Source of the DNA: Methylobacterium sp.
GTDB lineage: Bacteria; Pseudomonadota; Alphaproteobacteria; Rhizobiales; Beijerinckiaceae
DNA length: 64,000 bases
Reading direction: 5' to 3'
Assembly (NCBI RefSeq): GCF_019745455.1
Contig: NZ_JAIETD010000028.1
Location: 1 to 64,000, forward strand
Position numbers and translations under genes: made by a program. The notes under the pieces are model-generated. The model did no database searches. It saw only the letters and a program-made list of their open reading frames with translations, and was not told the origin of the DNA. Every line of letters starts with the position of its first letter. The stretch's first letter is position 1. Positions 34,530 through 43,269 of the stretch are shown piece after piece.

Positions 34530-35264
34530 ATGCCGGTGACCGCGATCCAGACCCGCGCCGAACATCTGGCGGACCAGATCGCCGCCTCGATCCTCAGCGG
34601 GGACCTGCGCCCGGGACTTCATCTCGACGAGCAGGTGCTGGCCAGGCGTTTCGGAGTCTCGCGAACCCCGGTGCGCGACGCGCTGAGGCTTCTCAGCGGC
34701 ACCGGCCTGATCCACCTCCGGCCGCGGGCGGGGGCCACGGTCCGGACGATCACGCCGGACGAACTCGACATGTTGTTCATCGCCATGGGGGAGGTCGAGG
34801 CGAGCTGCGCCCGTCTCGCGACCCTGAGCATGACGCCGGCCGAGCGCAGCCGCCTTCGCGACCTCCACGAGGGGATGGCGCGCCTCGCCGCCGACGGCGA
34901 CCGCGAGAGCTACATCACTGCGAACCAGGAATTCCACGCGCTCCTTTATGCCGGCGCCCACAACACCGTCGTCGAGGAGATCGCCCTGTCGCTGCGGCGC
35001 CGGCTGACGCCCTTTCGCCGGGCCCAATTCCAGGCCGGGGGTCGCCTGACGCGCTCGCATGCCGAGCACGGTGCCGTCGTGCGGGCCGTCCTGGCCCGTG
35101 ACGCGGCCGGAGCCAATGCGGCGATGCTCATCCATATGAGCATCGTCGAGGACGTGTTCGAGACAGTCGATGCCGCCCCGGCCGAGTTTCGTGCCCTCGC
35201 CGACCGTAGCCTCAACGGCCGCGCGAAGCCGGACCAGGCAAGGACCGAGCGGGTTCGCCGCTGA
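34530..35264 (+). CDS. GntR-family transcriptional regulator (FadR/FCD subfamily)
   Basis: 244 residues. An N-terminal winged helix (about 8-75; ILSGDLRPGLHLDEQVLARRFGVSRTPVRDAL, read as separate helices) precedes an all-helical FCD ligand domain containing NQEFHALLYAGA and RSHAEHGAVVRAV, which carry the usual His metal/ligand residues. It stands between the purine island (divergent) and the cysteine hydrolase-permease-atzGEH series (same strand). It probably controls one or both in response to a pathway metabolite. Confidence 0.9.
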   Translation: MPVTAIQTRAEHLADQIAASILSGDLRPGLHLDEQVLARRFGVSRTPVRDALRLLSGTGLIHLRPRAGATVRTITPDELDMLFIAMGEVEASCARLATLSMTPAERSRLRDLHEGMARLAADGDRESYITANQEFHALLYAGAHNTVVEEIALSLRRRLTPFRRAQFQAGGRLTRSHAEHGAVVRAVLARDAAGANAAMLIHMSIVEDVFETVDAAPAEFRALADRSLNGRAKPDQARTERVRR

Positions 35265-35338
35265 AGCCGGCCAGGGCCTGCGCAACCTGCATCGCATCTC
35301 CACAGGCTTGAGTATTATTTGGGCGCTGTATTGGCGCA

Positions 35339-35356
35339 TCTTGCATACATGCTTCG
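35339..35356. promoter_or_regulatory. Candidate GntR (FadR-type) operator
   Basis: TTGCATACATGC at 35341-35352 contains GCAT-AC-ATGC and differs by one base from the TTGTATACA-like half sites of FadR-type regulators. It lies between the GntR gene and the cysteine hydrolase, about 80 nt before the latter's start. Regulation by the adjacent GntR protein is inference. Confidence 0.4.
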
Positions 35357-35431
35357 CTGAGAGAACCGAGTCGTAGTGTGGTCTTGGAAGCGCAGGGCGA
35401 ACCCTGGATCGCATGCCGCGGGGGGCTTGTT

Positions 35432-36106
35432 ATGAACGTTACCATCGCGGCTGAACCCTCGCCCCTCACCTTCGATCCCGCCACCGCCGCGCTGGTGATC
35501 ATCGACATGCAGCGCGATTTCATCGAGCCCGGCGGCTTCGGCGAGACTCTCGGCAACGACGTCTCGCTGCTTGCCGCGGCGATTGCGCCCTGCCGCGCGA
35601 TCCTCGATGCGGCGCGTGCCGCCGGCCTGCTGGTCGTGCACACGCGAGAGGGCCACGAGCCCGACCTGTCCGACGCGCCGCCGGCCAAGCTCGACCGCGG
35701 CGAGCCGACGGCGCGGATCGGGGCTCCGGGGCCGATGGGCCGCATCCTGATCCGCGGCGAGCCGGGCCACGACATCATCCCGGCACTCGCCCCGGCCGCC
35801 GGGGAAATCGTCATCGACAAGCCCGGCAAGGGTGCCTTCTACGCCACCGCGCTCGGCGCCGTCCTGGCGGATCGCAGCATCGCAACGCTCCTGGTCTGCG
35901 GCGTCACGACGGAGGTCTGTGTGCATACGACGGTGCGCGAGGCAAACGACCGCGGCTTCCGCTGCGTCGTGATCGGCGACGCCTGCGCCTCCTACATCCC
36001 CGAGTTCCACGCCGCGGGCCTCGCCATGATCAAGGCGCAGGGCGGCATCTTCGGCTGGGTCTCGGATTCGGCCTCCGCCGTGGCAGCTTTGCGCGGAGCC
36101 GGGTGA
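35432..36106 (+). CDS. Cysteine hydrolase (isochorismatase superfamily)
   Basis: 224 residues with the Asp-Lys-Cys triad of the superfamily: Asp in IIDMQRDF, Lys in [10 protein letters not shown] and Cys in [10 protein letters not shown]. Homologous amidases hydrolyse ureidoacrylate, N-carbamoyl compounds or biuret. It is clearly related to, but distinct from, the biuret amidohydrolase at 49.3 kb. It lacks that protein's AEPYPWP start and C-K-G-G insert after the first Asp. The ATG at 35432 follows a G-run ribosome site. The substrate is probably a small ureido/amide acid of the same pathway as atzE. Confidence 0.85.
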   Translation: MNVTIAAEPSPLTFDPATAALVIIDMQRDFIEPGGFGETLGNDVSLLAAAIAPCRAILDAARAAGLLVVHTREGHEPDLSDAPPAKLDRGEPTARIGAPGPMGRILIRGEPGHDIIPALAPAAGEIVIDKPGKGAFYATALGAVLADRSIATLLVCGVTTEVCVHTTVREANDRGFRCVVIGDACASYIPEFHAAGLAMIKAQGGIFGWVSDSASAVAALRGAG

Positions 36107-36173
36107 GGGGCGCGAAGCGTCGGGAGTTCACGCGCGAAACACGATCGGCAGGGCGGTAGCGGGGGGCAGGATC

Positions 36174-37766
36174 ATGGTGGCGAGGACCAACATGGGCGGC
36201 GGCGGGGCCTTCAAGCCCGCCCTCTGGGTTTCGGGCGACTGGAACGCCTTCTTCGGCTTCGGCACCAACATCCTCGTCAACCTGCTGGTGCTGACGGGCC
36301 TCCTCAAATTCGTCCTCGGAATGCCCGATGCGATCACCTTCGGACGCATCCTGCCGGCGATCGGCCTGATGCTGTTTCTCTCCACTGCCTATTACGGCTG
36401 GCTCGCCTACAAACTCGCGAAGGAGACCGGCCGCGACGACGTCTGCGCGCTGCCTTCCGGCATCAGCGTGCCGCACATGTTCATCGTCGTCTTCGTGATC
36501 ATGCTGCCGATCAAGCTCACCACCGGCGATCCGATCAAGGGCTGGGAGGCGGGCCTGACTTGGGTCTTCATCCAGAGCTTCATCCTGATGATCGGCGGCT
36601 TCATCGCCCCGTTCATCCGCCGGATCACGCCCCGCGCAGCGCTGCTTGGGACGCTGGCGGGCGTCTCGGTGACCTTCATCGCCATGCGCCCGGCGCTCGA
36701 ACTCATCACCACGCCGATCATCGGGGTCGTCGCCTTCGCCATCATCCTGCTGTCCTGGTTCGGCGGCCTGCGTTATCCCGGCCGCCTGCCGGCCGGCCTC
36801 GTCGCGATCCTGTTCGGCATGGTGGTCGCCTGGGGTGCCAAGCTCGTCGGCTTCGATATCGGCGGTGTCAGCGGCCCGGGCTTTCTCGCGGCGATCTCGG
36901 GCATCGGCTTCTCGGTGCCGCTGCCGGCCGTCGACCACGTCTTCGGTGGATTCGCCTTCCTCGGCATCATCCTCGTCACCGCGATCCCGTTCGGGATCTA
37001 CGACCTCGTCGAGGCCATGGACAACGTCGAGAGCGCCGAGGTCGCCGGAGATGCGTATCCGACGACGCGCGTGCTCACCGCCGACGGAGTGGTGAGTCTC
37101 ATCGGCTGCCTGATGGGCAACCCCTTCATCAACGCGGTCTATATCGGCCATCCCGGCTGGAAGGCGATGGGCGGGCGCATCGGCTATTCCCTCGCCACGG
37201 GCGTCGTCGTGCTGCTGCTCGCCTGGCTGAACCTGATCTCGCTGATGTCGAGCCTCGTGCCGATCGTCGCGATCGCGCCGATCCTGCTCTACATCGGCAT
37301 GCTCATCGGGGCGCAGGCGTTCCAGGAGACGCCGCACAGCCACGCTCCGGCCATCGTGCTGGCCTTCGCGCCGCATCTCGCCGCCTGGGCCAAGACCCTG
37401 ATCGACGGGGCACTCGGCGCAGCCGGCACCAACGCGGCGACCGTGGGGTTCGACAAGCTCGGACAGGTCGGGGTTCTCTATCACGGCCTCGAAGTCCTCG
37501 GAGAGGGCGCCATCCTCGGCGGCCTGATCCTCGGCGCCATCGCGGTCTTCATCATCGAGCGCCAGTTCGCGAAGGCGGCGGCTTTCGCGGCTGCCGGCGG
37601 GGTCATGACCTTTTTCGGCTTCATGCACGGGCCGGCGGTGGGTTTTGCGGTCTCGCCTTCGCTTGCCGTCGCCTACCTGATGGTGTCGGGCCTCCTCTAC
37701 GCGGCCTCCCGTTCCGGCGAGGTCGCCCCTTCGCTGCCGCACGCTGCCACCGTACCGGCCGAGTAG
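36174..37766 (+). CDS. NCS2-like permease for a nucleobase or related ring compound
   Basis: 530-residue membrane protein with about 12-14 helices and the two-repeat layout of the NCS2/SulP fold (LPSGISVPHMF and PFGIYDLVEAMDNVESAE are conserved helix-break segments). It belongs to the branch often found next to amidohydrolases in proteobacteria, whose substrates are poorly known. It lies 67 nt after the cysteine hydrolase and upstream of atzG-atzE-atzH, so it likely imports the compound they degrade. Confidence 0.78.
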   Translation: MVARTNMGGGGAFKPALWVSGDWNAFFGFGTNILVNLLVLTGLLKFVLGMPDAITFGRILPAIGLMLFLSTAYYGWLAYKLAKETGRDDVCALPSGISVPHMFIVVFVIMLPIKLTTGDPIKGWEAGLTWVFIQSFILMIGGFIAPFIRRITPRAALLGTLAGVSVTFIAMRPALELITTPIIGVVAFAIILLSWFGGLRYPGRLPAGLVAILFGMVVAWGAKLVGFDIGGVSGPGFLAAISGIGFSVPLPAVDHVFGGFAFLGIILVTAIPFGIYDLVEAMDNVESAEVAGDAYPTTRVLTADGVVSLIGCLMGNPFINAVYIGHPGWKAMGGRIGYSLATGVVVLLLAWLNLISLMSSLVPIVAIAPILLYIGMLIGAQAFQETPHSHAPAIVLAFAPHLAAWAKTLIDGALGAAGTNAATVGFDKLGQVGVLYHGLEVLGEGAILGGLILGAIAVFIIERQFAKAAAFAAAGGVMTFFGFMHGPAVGFAVSPSLAVAYLMVSGLLYAASRSGEVAPSLPHAATVPAE

Positions 37767-37826
37767 CGCTGCGCTGCCGCGGCATCGTTCTCGCAAGGGC
37801 AGCACCCCACGTTTCGAGAGTGTCCC

Positions 37827-38030
37827 ATGGCAGAGCCACCGAACCCGCCGACCACCGGCGATCGCGCCGCCTACATCGCTGCCGCGGCCAAGCTCCTCGA
37901 TCTGACGATCGATGCGTCCTGGACGGCGAGCGTCAGCGACAACCTCGCCGTGCTCACCGCAGCAGCAGCCCGCGTTGCCGCCTTCCCGCTGCCGGACGAG
38001 GCGGAGCCGGCACCCGTGTTCGAGGCCTGA
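37827..38030 (+). CDS. atzG: AtzG/HpxX-like small subunit (DUF4089)
   Basis: 67 residues, helical, with the motif AAAAKLLDLTIDASW and VLTAAAARVAAFPLPDE. This is the DUF4089 pattern of AtzG/HpxX, a GatC-like small protein that forms a tight complex with the AtzE amidase and is needed for its activity. It ends 4 nt before atzE, as expected for a stoichiometric partner. Confidence 0.88.
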   Translation: MAEPPNPPTTGDRAAYIAAAAKLLDLTIDASWTASVSDNLAVLTAAAARVAAFPLPDEAEPAPVFEA

Positions 38031-38034
38031 GCCG

Positions 38035-39429
38035 ATGCCTGATCCGAGCCTGATGGACGGCCATGCCATCGCCGCTGCCGTGCGGGACGGGGACCTGAGC
38101 GCGACCGAGGTCATCACCGCCACCCTCTCCCGCATCGAGCGTGTCGACGGCAGCGTGAACGCCTTCACCGACGTGGTCGCCGAGCGCGCCCTTGCCAGGG
38201 CCGCGGATGTGGACGCGGCCCGCAAGCGCGGCGACGCCCTGGGGCCGCTCGCCGGAGCCCCCTTCGCGGTCAAGAACCTGATCGACATCGAGGGCCTTCC
38301 GACCCGCGCCGGGTCGAAGATCAACCGTGAGCGGGCACCCGCCTCTCGCGACGGCGCGGTCCTGCGCAGGATGGAGGATGCCGGCGCCATCCTCGTCGGC
38401 GGTCTCAACATGGGCGAATACGCCTACGACTTCACCGGCGAGAACGTCCATGACGGCGCCACCCGCAACCCGCACGATCTCGGCCACATGTCGGGGGGCT
38501 CGTCCGGCGGCTCGGGCGGCGCCGTCGGCGCCGGTCTCGTTCCGATCGCGCTCGGCTCCGACACCAACGGGTCGATCCGGGTGCCTTCCGCCTTCTGCGG
38601 CTGCTTCGGGCTCAAGCCCACCTATGGGCGGCTGACGCGGGCCGGCAGCTTTCCCTTCGTCGGAAGCTTTGATCATCTCGGGCCCATGGCGCGCAGCATC
38701 ACAGACCTCGCGCTCGCCTACGACGCCATGCAGGGTCCCGACCCGGAGGATGCGGCGGCAACCACAAGGCCGCCCGAGCCTTCACTTCTGAACCTCGAGA
38801 ACGGACTCGGCGACCTTCGCATCGCGATGGCGGGTGGCTATTTCGCCACCGGCGGCGACCCCGAGGCCTTCGCCGCGGTGGAGATCCTCGCAAACGCTCT
38901 CGGTTGCGACCGGCGCGTCGAGATCCCGGAGGCCGCACGCGCCCGTTCGGCCGCCTATCTCATCACCGCGGCCGAGGGCGCCGCCCTGCACCTCGACCGC
39001 CTGCGGACGCGCTCCCACGATTTCGATCCGGCCGTACGTGACCGCCTCCTTGCGGGCGCCATGATCCCGGCACCCTGGATCGAGCGGGCGCAGCGTTTTC
39101 GCCGCTGGTACCGGGATGCGGTGGCCGAACTTTTCCGGGACGTCGACGTGATCCTGGCGCCGTCGACGCCGTGCCGGGCGCCGAAATCCGGCCAGACGCA
39201 TTTCGTCCTCGACGGCGTGACCCTGCCGGTACGGGCGAATATCGGCGTGTTCACGCAGCCGATCTCCTTCATCGGCCTGCCGGTGGTGGCGGTGCCGGTG
39301 CGGGTCGATGCCGGCCTGCCGCTGGGGGTCCAGGTCATCGCCGCCCCCTGGAACGAGGCTGTGGCCCTGCGCGTGGCGCGCTATCTTGAACGCGAAGGCG
39401 TCGTCAGCGCGCCGTCGGCGGAGTTGTGA
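38035..39429 (+). CDS. atzE: AtzE-family amidohydrolase (1-carboxybiuret hydrolase/HpxY-like)
   Basis: 464-residue amidase-signature enzyme with the Ser-cisSer-Lys triad: Lys in FAVKNLIDIEG, cis-Ser in MSGGSSGGSGG and the nucleophile in DTNGSIRVPSA. AtzE removes the amide of 1-carboxybiuret in cyanuric-acid breakdown; the same gene set (hpxXYZ) is linked to oxalurate use in Klebsiella. The flanking atzG and atzH partners place it in this family rather than with GatA. HpxW and cyanuric acid hydrolase are absent from the window. Confidence 0.9.
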   Translation: MPDPSLMDGHAIAAAVRDGDLSATEVITATLSRIERVDGSVNAFTDVVAERALARAADVDAARKRGDALGPLAGAPFAVKNLIDIEGLPTRAGSKINRERAPASRDGAVLRRMEDAGAILVGGLNMGEYAYDFTGENVHDGATRNPHDLGHMSGGSSGGSGGAVGAGLVPIALGSDTNGSIRVPSAFCGCFGLKPTYGRLTRAGSFPFVGSFDHLGPMARSITDLALAYDAMQGPDPEDAAATTRPPEPSLLNLENGLGDLRIAMAGGYFATGGDPEAFAAVEILANALGCDRRVEIPEAARARSAAYLITAAEGAALHLDRLRTRSHDFDPAVRDRLLAGAMIPAPWIERAQRFRRWYRDAVAELFRDVDVILAPSTPCRAPKSGQTHFVLDGVTLPVRANIGVFTQPISFIGLPVVAVPVRVDAGLPLGVQVIAAPWNEAVALRVARYLEREGVVSAPSAEL

Positions 39430-39818
39430 GCACGATGGTGATCGACGATCCTGGGGTGAAGGCCGAGGTCGAGGCGGCCTTCGCGGCCTACGAGGTCGCG
39501 CTCAATGCGAACGACGTGCCGGTGCTCGAAGACCTGTTTCGCGACGACCCCCGCACGATCCGCTACGGGATCGGAGAGAACCTCTATGGCATGGACGCGA
39601 TCCGCGCCTTCCGCCGGGCGCGGGCGCCGCAGGGGCTGGCGCGGACGATCTTCGAGACGGTCATCACCACCTATGGCAGCGACATGGCGACGGCCATGAC
39701 CCTGTTCCGGCGCGAGGGCGCCCCCGGCAAGCTCGGGCGCCAGAGCCAGACCTGGGTGCGCTTTCCGGAAGGCTGGAAGGTGGTCGCAGCCCATGTGAGC
39801 CTGATCGCGGCAGTTTGA
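39426..39818 (+). CDS. atzH: AtzH/HpxZ-like NTF2-fold protein (DUF3225)
   Basis: 130 residues in a SnoaL/NTF2-like fold: YEVALNANDVPVLEDLF, RYGIGENLYGMDAI, TYGSDMATAM and TWVRFPEGWKVVAAHVS. This matches the HpxZ/AtzH family that accompanies AtzE. The GTG at 39426 overlaps the atzE stop by 4 nt (GTGA); an ATG at 39435 is an alternative. Its exact role, possibly amidase or stabilising partner, is unsettled. Confidence 0.88.
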   Translation: MSTMVIDDPGVKAEVEAAFAAYEVALNANDVPVLEDLFRDDPRTIRYGIGENLYGMDAIRAFRRARAPQGLARTIFETVITTYGSDMATAMTLFRREGAPGKLGRQSQTWVRFPEGWKVVAAHVSLIAAV

Positions 39819-39829
39819 TCGAGAACTGA

Positions 39830-40357
39830 TCAGGATTCGACCGGGTCCTTGCGCGCCTTGCGGCGCAGGCGCCCGTTGCGCTTCTCGTACTCGAACATCG
39901 CCGTCATGGCGCGATCCGCGTCGTCATCGCCGCCGAAGACCGGCGGCGGGGCATGCAGCGCCTGACGGGCGAGAAGGGCGCGGGCGAAGGCGAGGTCCCG
40001 TGCGAGCAGCGTCGCCAGATCGGCTGCGGCCTCGATCTCGGCATCGGCCCCGTCCGCGAAGCTCACGCGGAGGAGGACGGTGGGCGGCTTCGCTTCGAAT
40101 GCGCCGAGTCCGAAACCCACGGCGGAGGCGGCCACGCTCACGGGGCGCGGAAGGGTGCGCGCGCTGGCGAGCGCCCCTTGGAGACCGCGAAGGAGGTCGC
40201 CGGTCCAGTGTGAGGAAGCCGCAGTCGCCTCCGGCAGGTCGAGGCTCAGCACGGTCTCGACGCCGCGCGTGGTCCCGTCGGGCATCGTGAAGAGCCCGTC
40301 CTCGTAGGTTCCGCCGCCCCGGCCGCAGGCGCCGCCCGCGATCTCGATCGCCGTCAT
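39830..40357 (-). CDS. Conserved hypothetical protein
   Basis: 175 residues, no signal peptide or membrane helix. Moderately acidic middle (ADGADAEIEAAADLATLL) and a basic C-terminus (KRNGRLRRKARKDP). I do not recognise a family. Codon use resembles the neighbours and the ATG at 40357 is clear. It converges on atzH with 11 nt between stops, so it is not part of that operon. Confidence 0.6.
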   Translation of the reverse strand: MTAIEIAGGACGRGGGTYEDGLFTMPDGTTRGVETVLSLDLPEATAASSHWTGDLLRGLQGALASARTLPRPVSVAASAVGFGLGAFEAKPPTVLLRVSFADGADAEIEAAADLATLLARDLAFARALLARQALHAPPPVFGGDDDADRAMTAMFEYEKRNGRLRRKARKDPVES

Positions 40358-40420
40358 CGTCCTTTATCCCCGCATGTCGCCATCAGGATGGGGGACCGAT
40401 GAGTCCGAAACGCGGCAGCC

Positions 40421-40732
40421 TCACGCACCGCGCCGGACGCGCTCGGCGGTGAAGTTGCGCAGGGCCGCTGCCACGAGGTCGTCGACCTGGGCAGGGCTCT
40501 TCGGCTCACGCAGGACGAGGCTCGTCACCGCGTCGGGATGATTGCGCCGCTGCTTGGGCGTGCGGGCGTGGTTGGAGACGCGCAGGGCGAGGTCGCAGCC
40601 TTCCGTCTTGAGGTAGACGGAATCGCCGCGGGTGTTGCGCGCGGTCTCGACGAAGCCCTGCTCGGCGAGCCGTTCGAGTGCCCGTCTCGCCGCCTGAGCG
40701 GGATTCAACGGAAGGACGCGCGGTCCACTCAC
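40421..40732 (-). CDS. Uncharacterised third gene of a toxin-antitoxin operon
   Basis: 103 residues from the GTG at 40732, which overlaps the stop of the HTH gene by 4 nt (GTGA). No domain recognised with certainty. The first half (ARRALERLAEQGFVETARN, then TRGDSVYLKT) could be a small winged helix, the rest is basic and helical (HARTPKQRRNHPD). Coupling to the antitoxin gene suggests a co-regulator or accessory factor. The function is unknown. Confidence 0.65.
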   Translation of the reverse strand: MSGPRVLPLNPAQAARRALERLAEQGFVETARNTRGDSVYLKTEGCDLALRVSNHARTPKQRRNHPDAVTSLVLREPKSPAQVDDLVAAALRNFTAERVRRGA

Positions 40733-41091
40733 GCAGCGAGCGGACGTGAGAGCCCGAGGGCGCGAAGGGCCGCCTCCGGCTCGCGATCGATGATGTTGAG
40801 CAACACCCTGACATAGGGCGGCACCGCCGTGCGCCCCTGCTCCCAATTCTTGAGGGTCGCCAGCGGCGCGTCGATCAGCTTGGCGAACTCGACCTGCGTC
40901 ATGCCGAGGCGCTCGCGGATCATCTGCGGGGGACGAACGACGACGGCGCCTTCCATGTAGGACGGATCGTCCGGATCGTAGCCGTCCTCGATCATGTGGC
41001 GCCGGATGTCGTCCTCCGTGGTGGCGTCGAGCTTGGCGTGATCCACGTCGGCGGGCTGGGAAGCGAGCTCTGCCAGGGTCATCCTTACCAT
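40729..41091 (-). CDS. XRE-type helix-turn-helix antitoxin
   Basis: 120 residues. An acidic N-terminal part (DATTEDDIRRHMIEDGYDPDD) is followed by a helix-turn-helix (RERLGMTQVEFAKLIDAPLA, then TLKNWEQGR). This is the form of antitoxins paired with BrnT/HigB-type toxins and usually represses its own operon. The ATG at 41091 has AAGGAA 8 nt upstream and overlaps the end of the toxin gene by 7 nt. This replaces the usual BrnA partner. Confidence 0.85.
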   Translation of the reverse strand: MVRMTLAELASQPADVDHAKLDATTEDDIRRHMIEDGYDPDDPSYMEGAVVVRPPQMIRERLGMTQVEFAKLIDAPLATLKNWEQGRTAVPPYVRVLLNIIDREPEAALRALGLSRPLAA

Positions 41092-41342
41092 CGCGCGCGT
41101 TCCTTGCGGTTCGAAAGCCAAGCGGTGATGATCCAACGGACGTCGCCTCGATCGGTGTAGACGACGGTGTAGAAACGCCCCTCGTACTCACCAACGGCCA
41201 TCATTCGGATCTCGCCGTAGTCGCGGCGGGTATCCTGCCAGGTCACCACGCGCCCGAGAAAGATCCTGGCTGCGGTGCCGAGCCCGAAGCCACGCGCGGA
41301 TCGCACTTTCTCGGACTTGGCCGGATCCCAACCAAACTCCAT
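41085..41342 (-). CDS. brnT: BrnT-family ribonuclease toxin (DUF497)
   Basis: 85 residues matching BrnT: FGWDPAKSEKVRSARGFGLG at the start (read as the FEWD-x-K motif), ARIFLGRVV, VGEYEGRFYTVVYTDRG and the WIITAWLSNRKERARW end with the conserved Arg-x-x-Glu. BrnT toxins cleave mRNA under stress. It is first in a three-gene operon with an HTH antitoxin. The usual Lys-His of the KHG motif reads Arg-Gly-Phe here. Confidence 0.85.
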   Translation of the reverse strand: MEFGWDPAKSEKVRSARGFGLGTAARIFLGRVVTWQDTRRDYGEIRMMAVGEYEGRFYTVVYTDRGDVRWIITAWLSNRKERARW

Positions 41343-41492
41343 GCAGCCTTATACGCTCACAGCGCCCCTTCCGCCAGATAGGAGCATGCCTCCAGCGTTC
41401 CGCGTCTCCCGTGACACCCCCGCCGGCCCTTGCTATGCCGCGCACTTGAGATGACGGCGCGGCCGTCGCGTTGCATGCCCCGGCTCCATTCC

Positions 41493-43241
41493 ATGAACAT
41501 CTTCGCCACCTTCGAGGCGCGCGTCCGCGAGGCGTTGCAGGCGCTCTCCCGATCCGGCCACCTGCCGGAGGGTCTCGATCTCTCCCGCGTCGTCGTCGAG
41601 CCGCCGCGGGACCCGAGCCACGGCGACCTCGCCACCAATGCCGCCCTCGTGCTCGCCAAGGAGGCCAAGGCGAACCCGAAGGCGCTGGGAGAAGCCCTGG
41701 CGGCGGAGCTGCGCGCCGATCCCCGGATCGTCGAGGCCAGCGTCGCGGGGCCGGGCTTCATCAACCTGCGCCTCGCGCCCGGCATCTTCCAGGATGTCCT
41801 GCGCTCCGCCCTGTCGGATCGCGAGGGCTACGGCCGCGCCGCGATGGCGGGCGGGCCGGTCAATATCGAGTATGTCTCGGCCAATCCGACCGGGCCGATG
41901 CATGTCGGCCATGGCCGCGGCGCGGTGTTCGGCGATGCGCTCGCCAACCTCCTCGTCTTCGCCGGCCGCGACGTGACGCGCGAATACTACATCAACGATG
42001 CCGGCGCGCAGGTCGACGTGCTCGCCAGGTCCGCTCATCTGCGCTACCGCGAGGCGCTCGGCGAGTCGGTCGGGCCGGTGCCGGAAGGGCTCTATCCGGG
42101 CGACTACCTCGTGCCGGTCGGGCAGGCCCTCGCCCGGACGCACGGCGCCGACCTCCTCGACCGGCCCGAGGCCGAATGGCTGCCTGTGGTCCGAGAGGCG
42201 GCGATCGGCGCGATGATGGACCTCATCCGGGGCGACCTTGCCCGGCTCGGCATCCACCACGACGTGTTCTTCTCCGAGGCGACGCTGAAGGATGCGGTCG
42301 CCGAGTTGCTCGCCGAGCTTCGGGAGAAGGGCCTCGTCTACGAGGGCCGGCTGCCGCCGCCGAAGGGCCAGCCGCCGGAGGATTGGGAGGATCGCGAGCA
42401 GACCCTGTTCCGCACGGTGGAGTTCGGCGACGACGTCGACCGGCCGCTGCTCAAGTCGGACGGCTCCTACACCTACTTCGCCTCCGACATCGCCTACCAT
42501 CGCGACAAGTGGCGGCGCGGGGCGACCGACCTCATCGACGTGCTCGGCGCCGACCATGGCGGCTACGTCAAGCGTATGCAGGCGGCCGTGAAGGCGGTGA
42601 GCGGCGGAGAGGCCAGCCTCGACGTCAAGCTCTGCCAGCTCGTGCGGCTCCTGCGCGCGGGCGAGCCCGTGAAGATGTCGAAGCGGGCAGGGGAGTTCAT
42701 CACCCTCGCCGAGGTCGTCGACGAGGTCGGCCGCGACGCCATCCGCTTCATGATGCTCTACCGCAAGAACGACGCGACGCTCGATTTCGACCTCGCCAAG
42801 GTGGTCGAGCAATCGAAGGACAACCCGGTCTTCTACGTGCAATACGCCCATGCCCGCTGCGCCTCGGTGTTCCGGCAGGCCAGGGAAGCGATGCCGGACG
42901 AGGATTTCTCATCCGCGGCGCTTCTGCGGGATTCCGACCTCTCGCTCCTCGGCGATCCAGGCGAGATCGAGATCATGCGGCTGATCGCCCAGTACCCGCG
43001 GGTCGTCGAGGCGGCGGCCGCGGCGCACGAGCCCCACCGTGTGGCGTTCTATCTCTACGACCTCGCCAGTTCCCTGCATGGTTTCTGGAACAAGGGCAAA
43101 GACTTGCCGCAATTACGGTTCGTTAATCTAACCGACCGAAACTCGACTCGGGCGCGATTGGCCCTCGTCGAGGCTTTGCGGGGTGTTCTCGCATCGGGTC
43201 TCGCGGTCTTGGGCGTCACCGCGCCGAACGAGATGCGGTGA
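41493..43241 (+). CDS. argS: Arginyl-tRNA synthetase
   Basis: 582-residue class I synthetase. HIGH-type motif [18 protein letters not shown]-type motif [10 protein letters not shown], an N-terminal Arg-tRNA recognition domain ([17 protein letters not shown]) and a DALR anticodon domain ([16 protein letters not shown], then the C-terminal helices). Charges tRNA-Arg in the cytoplasm. The ATG at 41493 gives the standard start [11 protein letters not shown]. Followed by the SPOR gene after 28 nt. Confidence 0.98.
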   Translation: MNIFATFEARVREALQALSRSGHLPEGLDLSRVVVEPPRDPSHGDLATNAALVLAKEAKANPKALGEALAAELRADPRIVEASVAGPGFINLRLAPGIFQDVLRSALSDREGYGRAAMAGGPVNIEYVSANPTGPMHVGHGRGAVFGDALANLLVFAGRDVTREYYINDAGAQVDVLARSAHLRYREALGESVGPVPEGLYPGDYLVPVGQALARTHGADLLDRPEAEWLPVVREAAIGAMMDLIRGDLARLGIHHDVFFSEATLKDAVAELLAELREKGLVYEGRLPPPKGQPPEDWEDREQTLFRTVEFGDDVDRPLLKSDGSYTYFASDIAYHRDKWRRGATDLIDVLGADHGGYVKRMQAAVKAVSGGEASLDVKLCQLVRLLRAGEPVKMSKRAGEFITLAEVVDEVGRDAIRFMMLYRKNDATLDFDLAKVVEQSKDNPVFYVQYAHARCASVFRQAREAMPDEDFSSAALLRDSDLSLLGDPGEIEIMRLIAQYPRVVEAAAAAHEPHRVAFYLYDLASSLHGFWNKGKDLPQLRFVNLTDRNSTRARLALVEALRGVLASGLAVLGVTAPNEMR

Positions 43242-43269
43242 GGATCGCCGCGTGTAGAGGAATGCTGCC

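Noticed and set aside
35432..36106. Second biuret hydrolase
   Set aside because: It shares the triad but lacks the CGKGG insert and the AEPYPWP start seen in the biuH-like gene; only the superfamily can be assigned.
38035..39429. GatA subunit of the aspartyl/glutamyl-tRNA amidotransferase
   Set aside because: It is flanked by DUF4089 and DUF3225 genes, the AtzE/HpxY arrangement, and gatB and gatC are absent.
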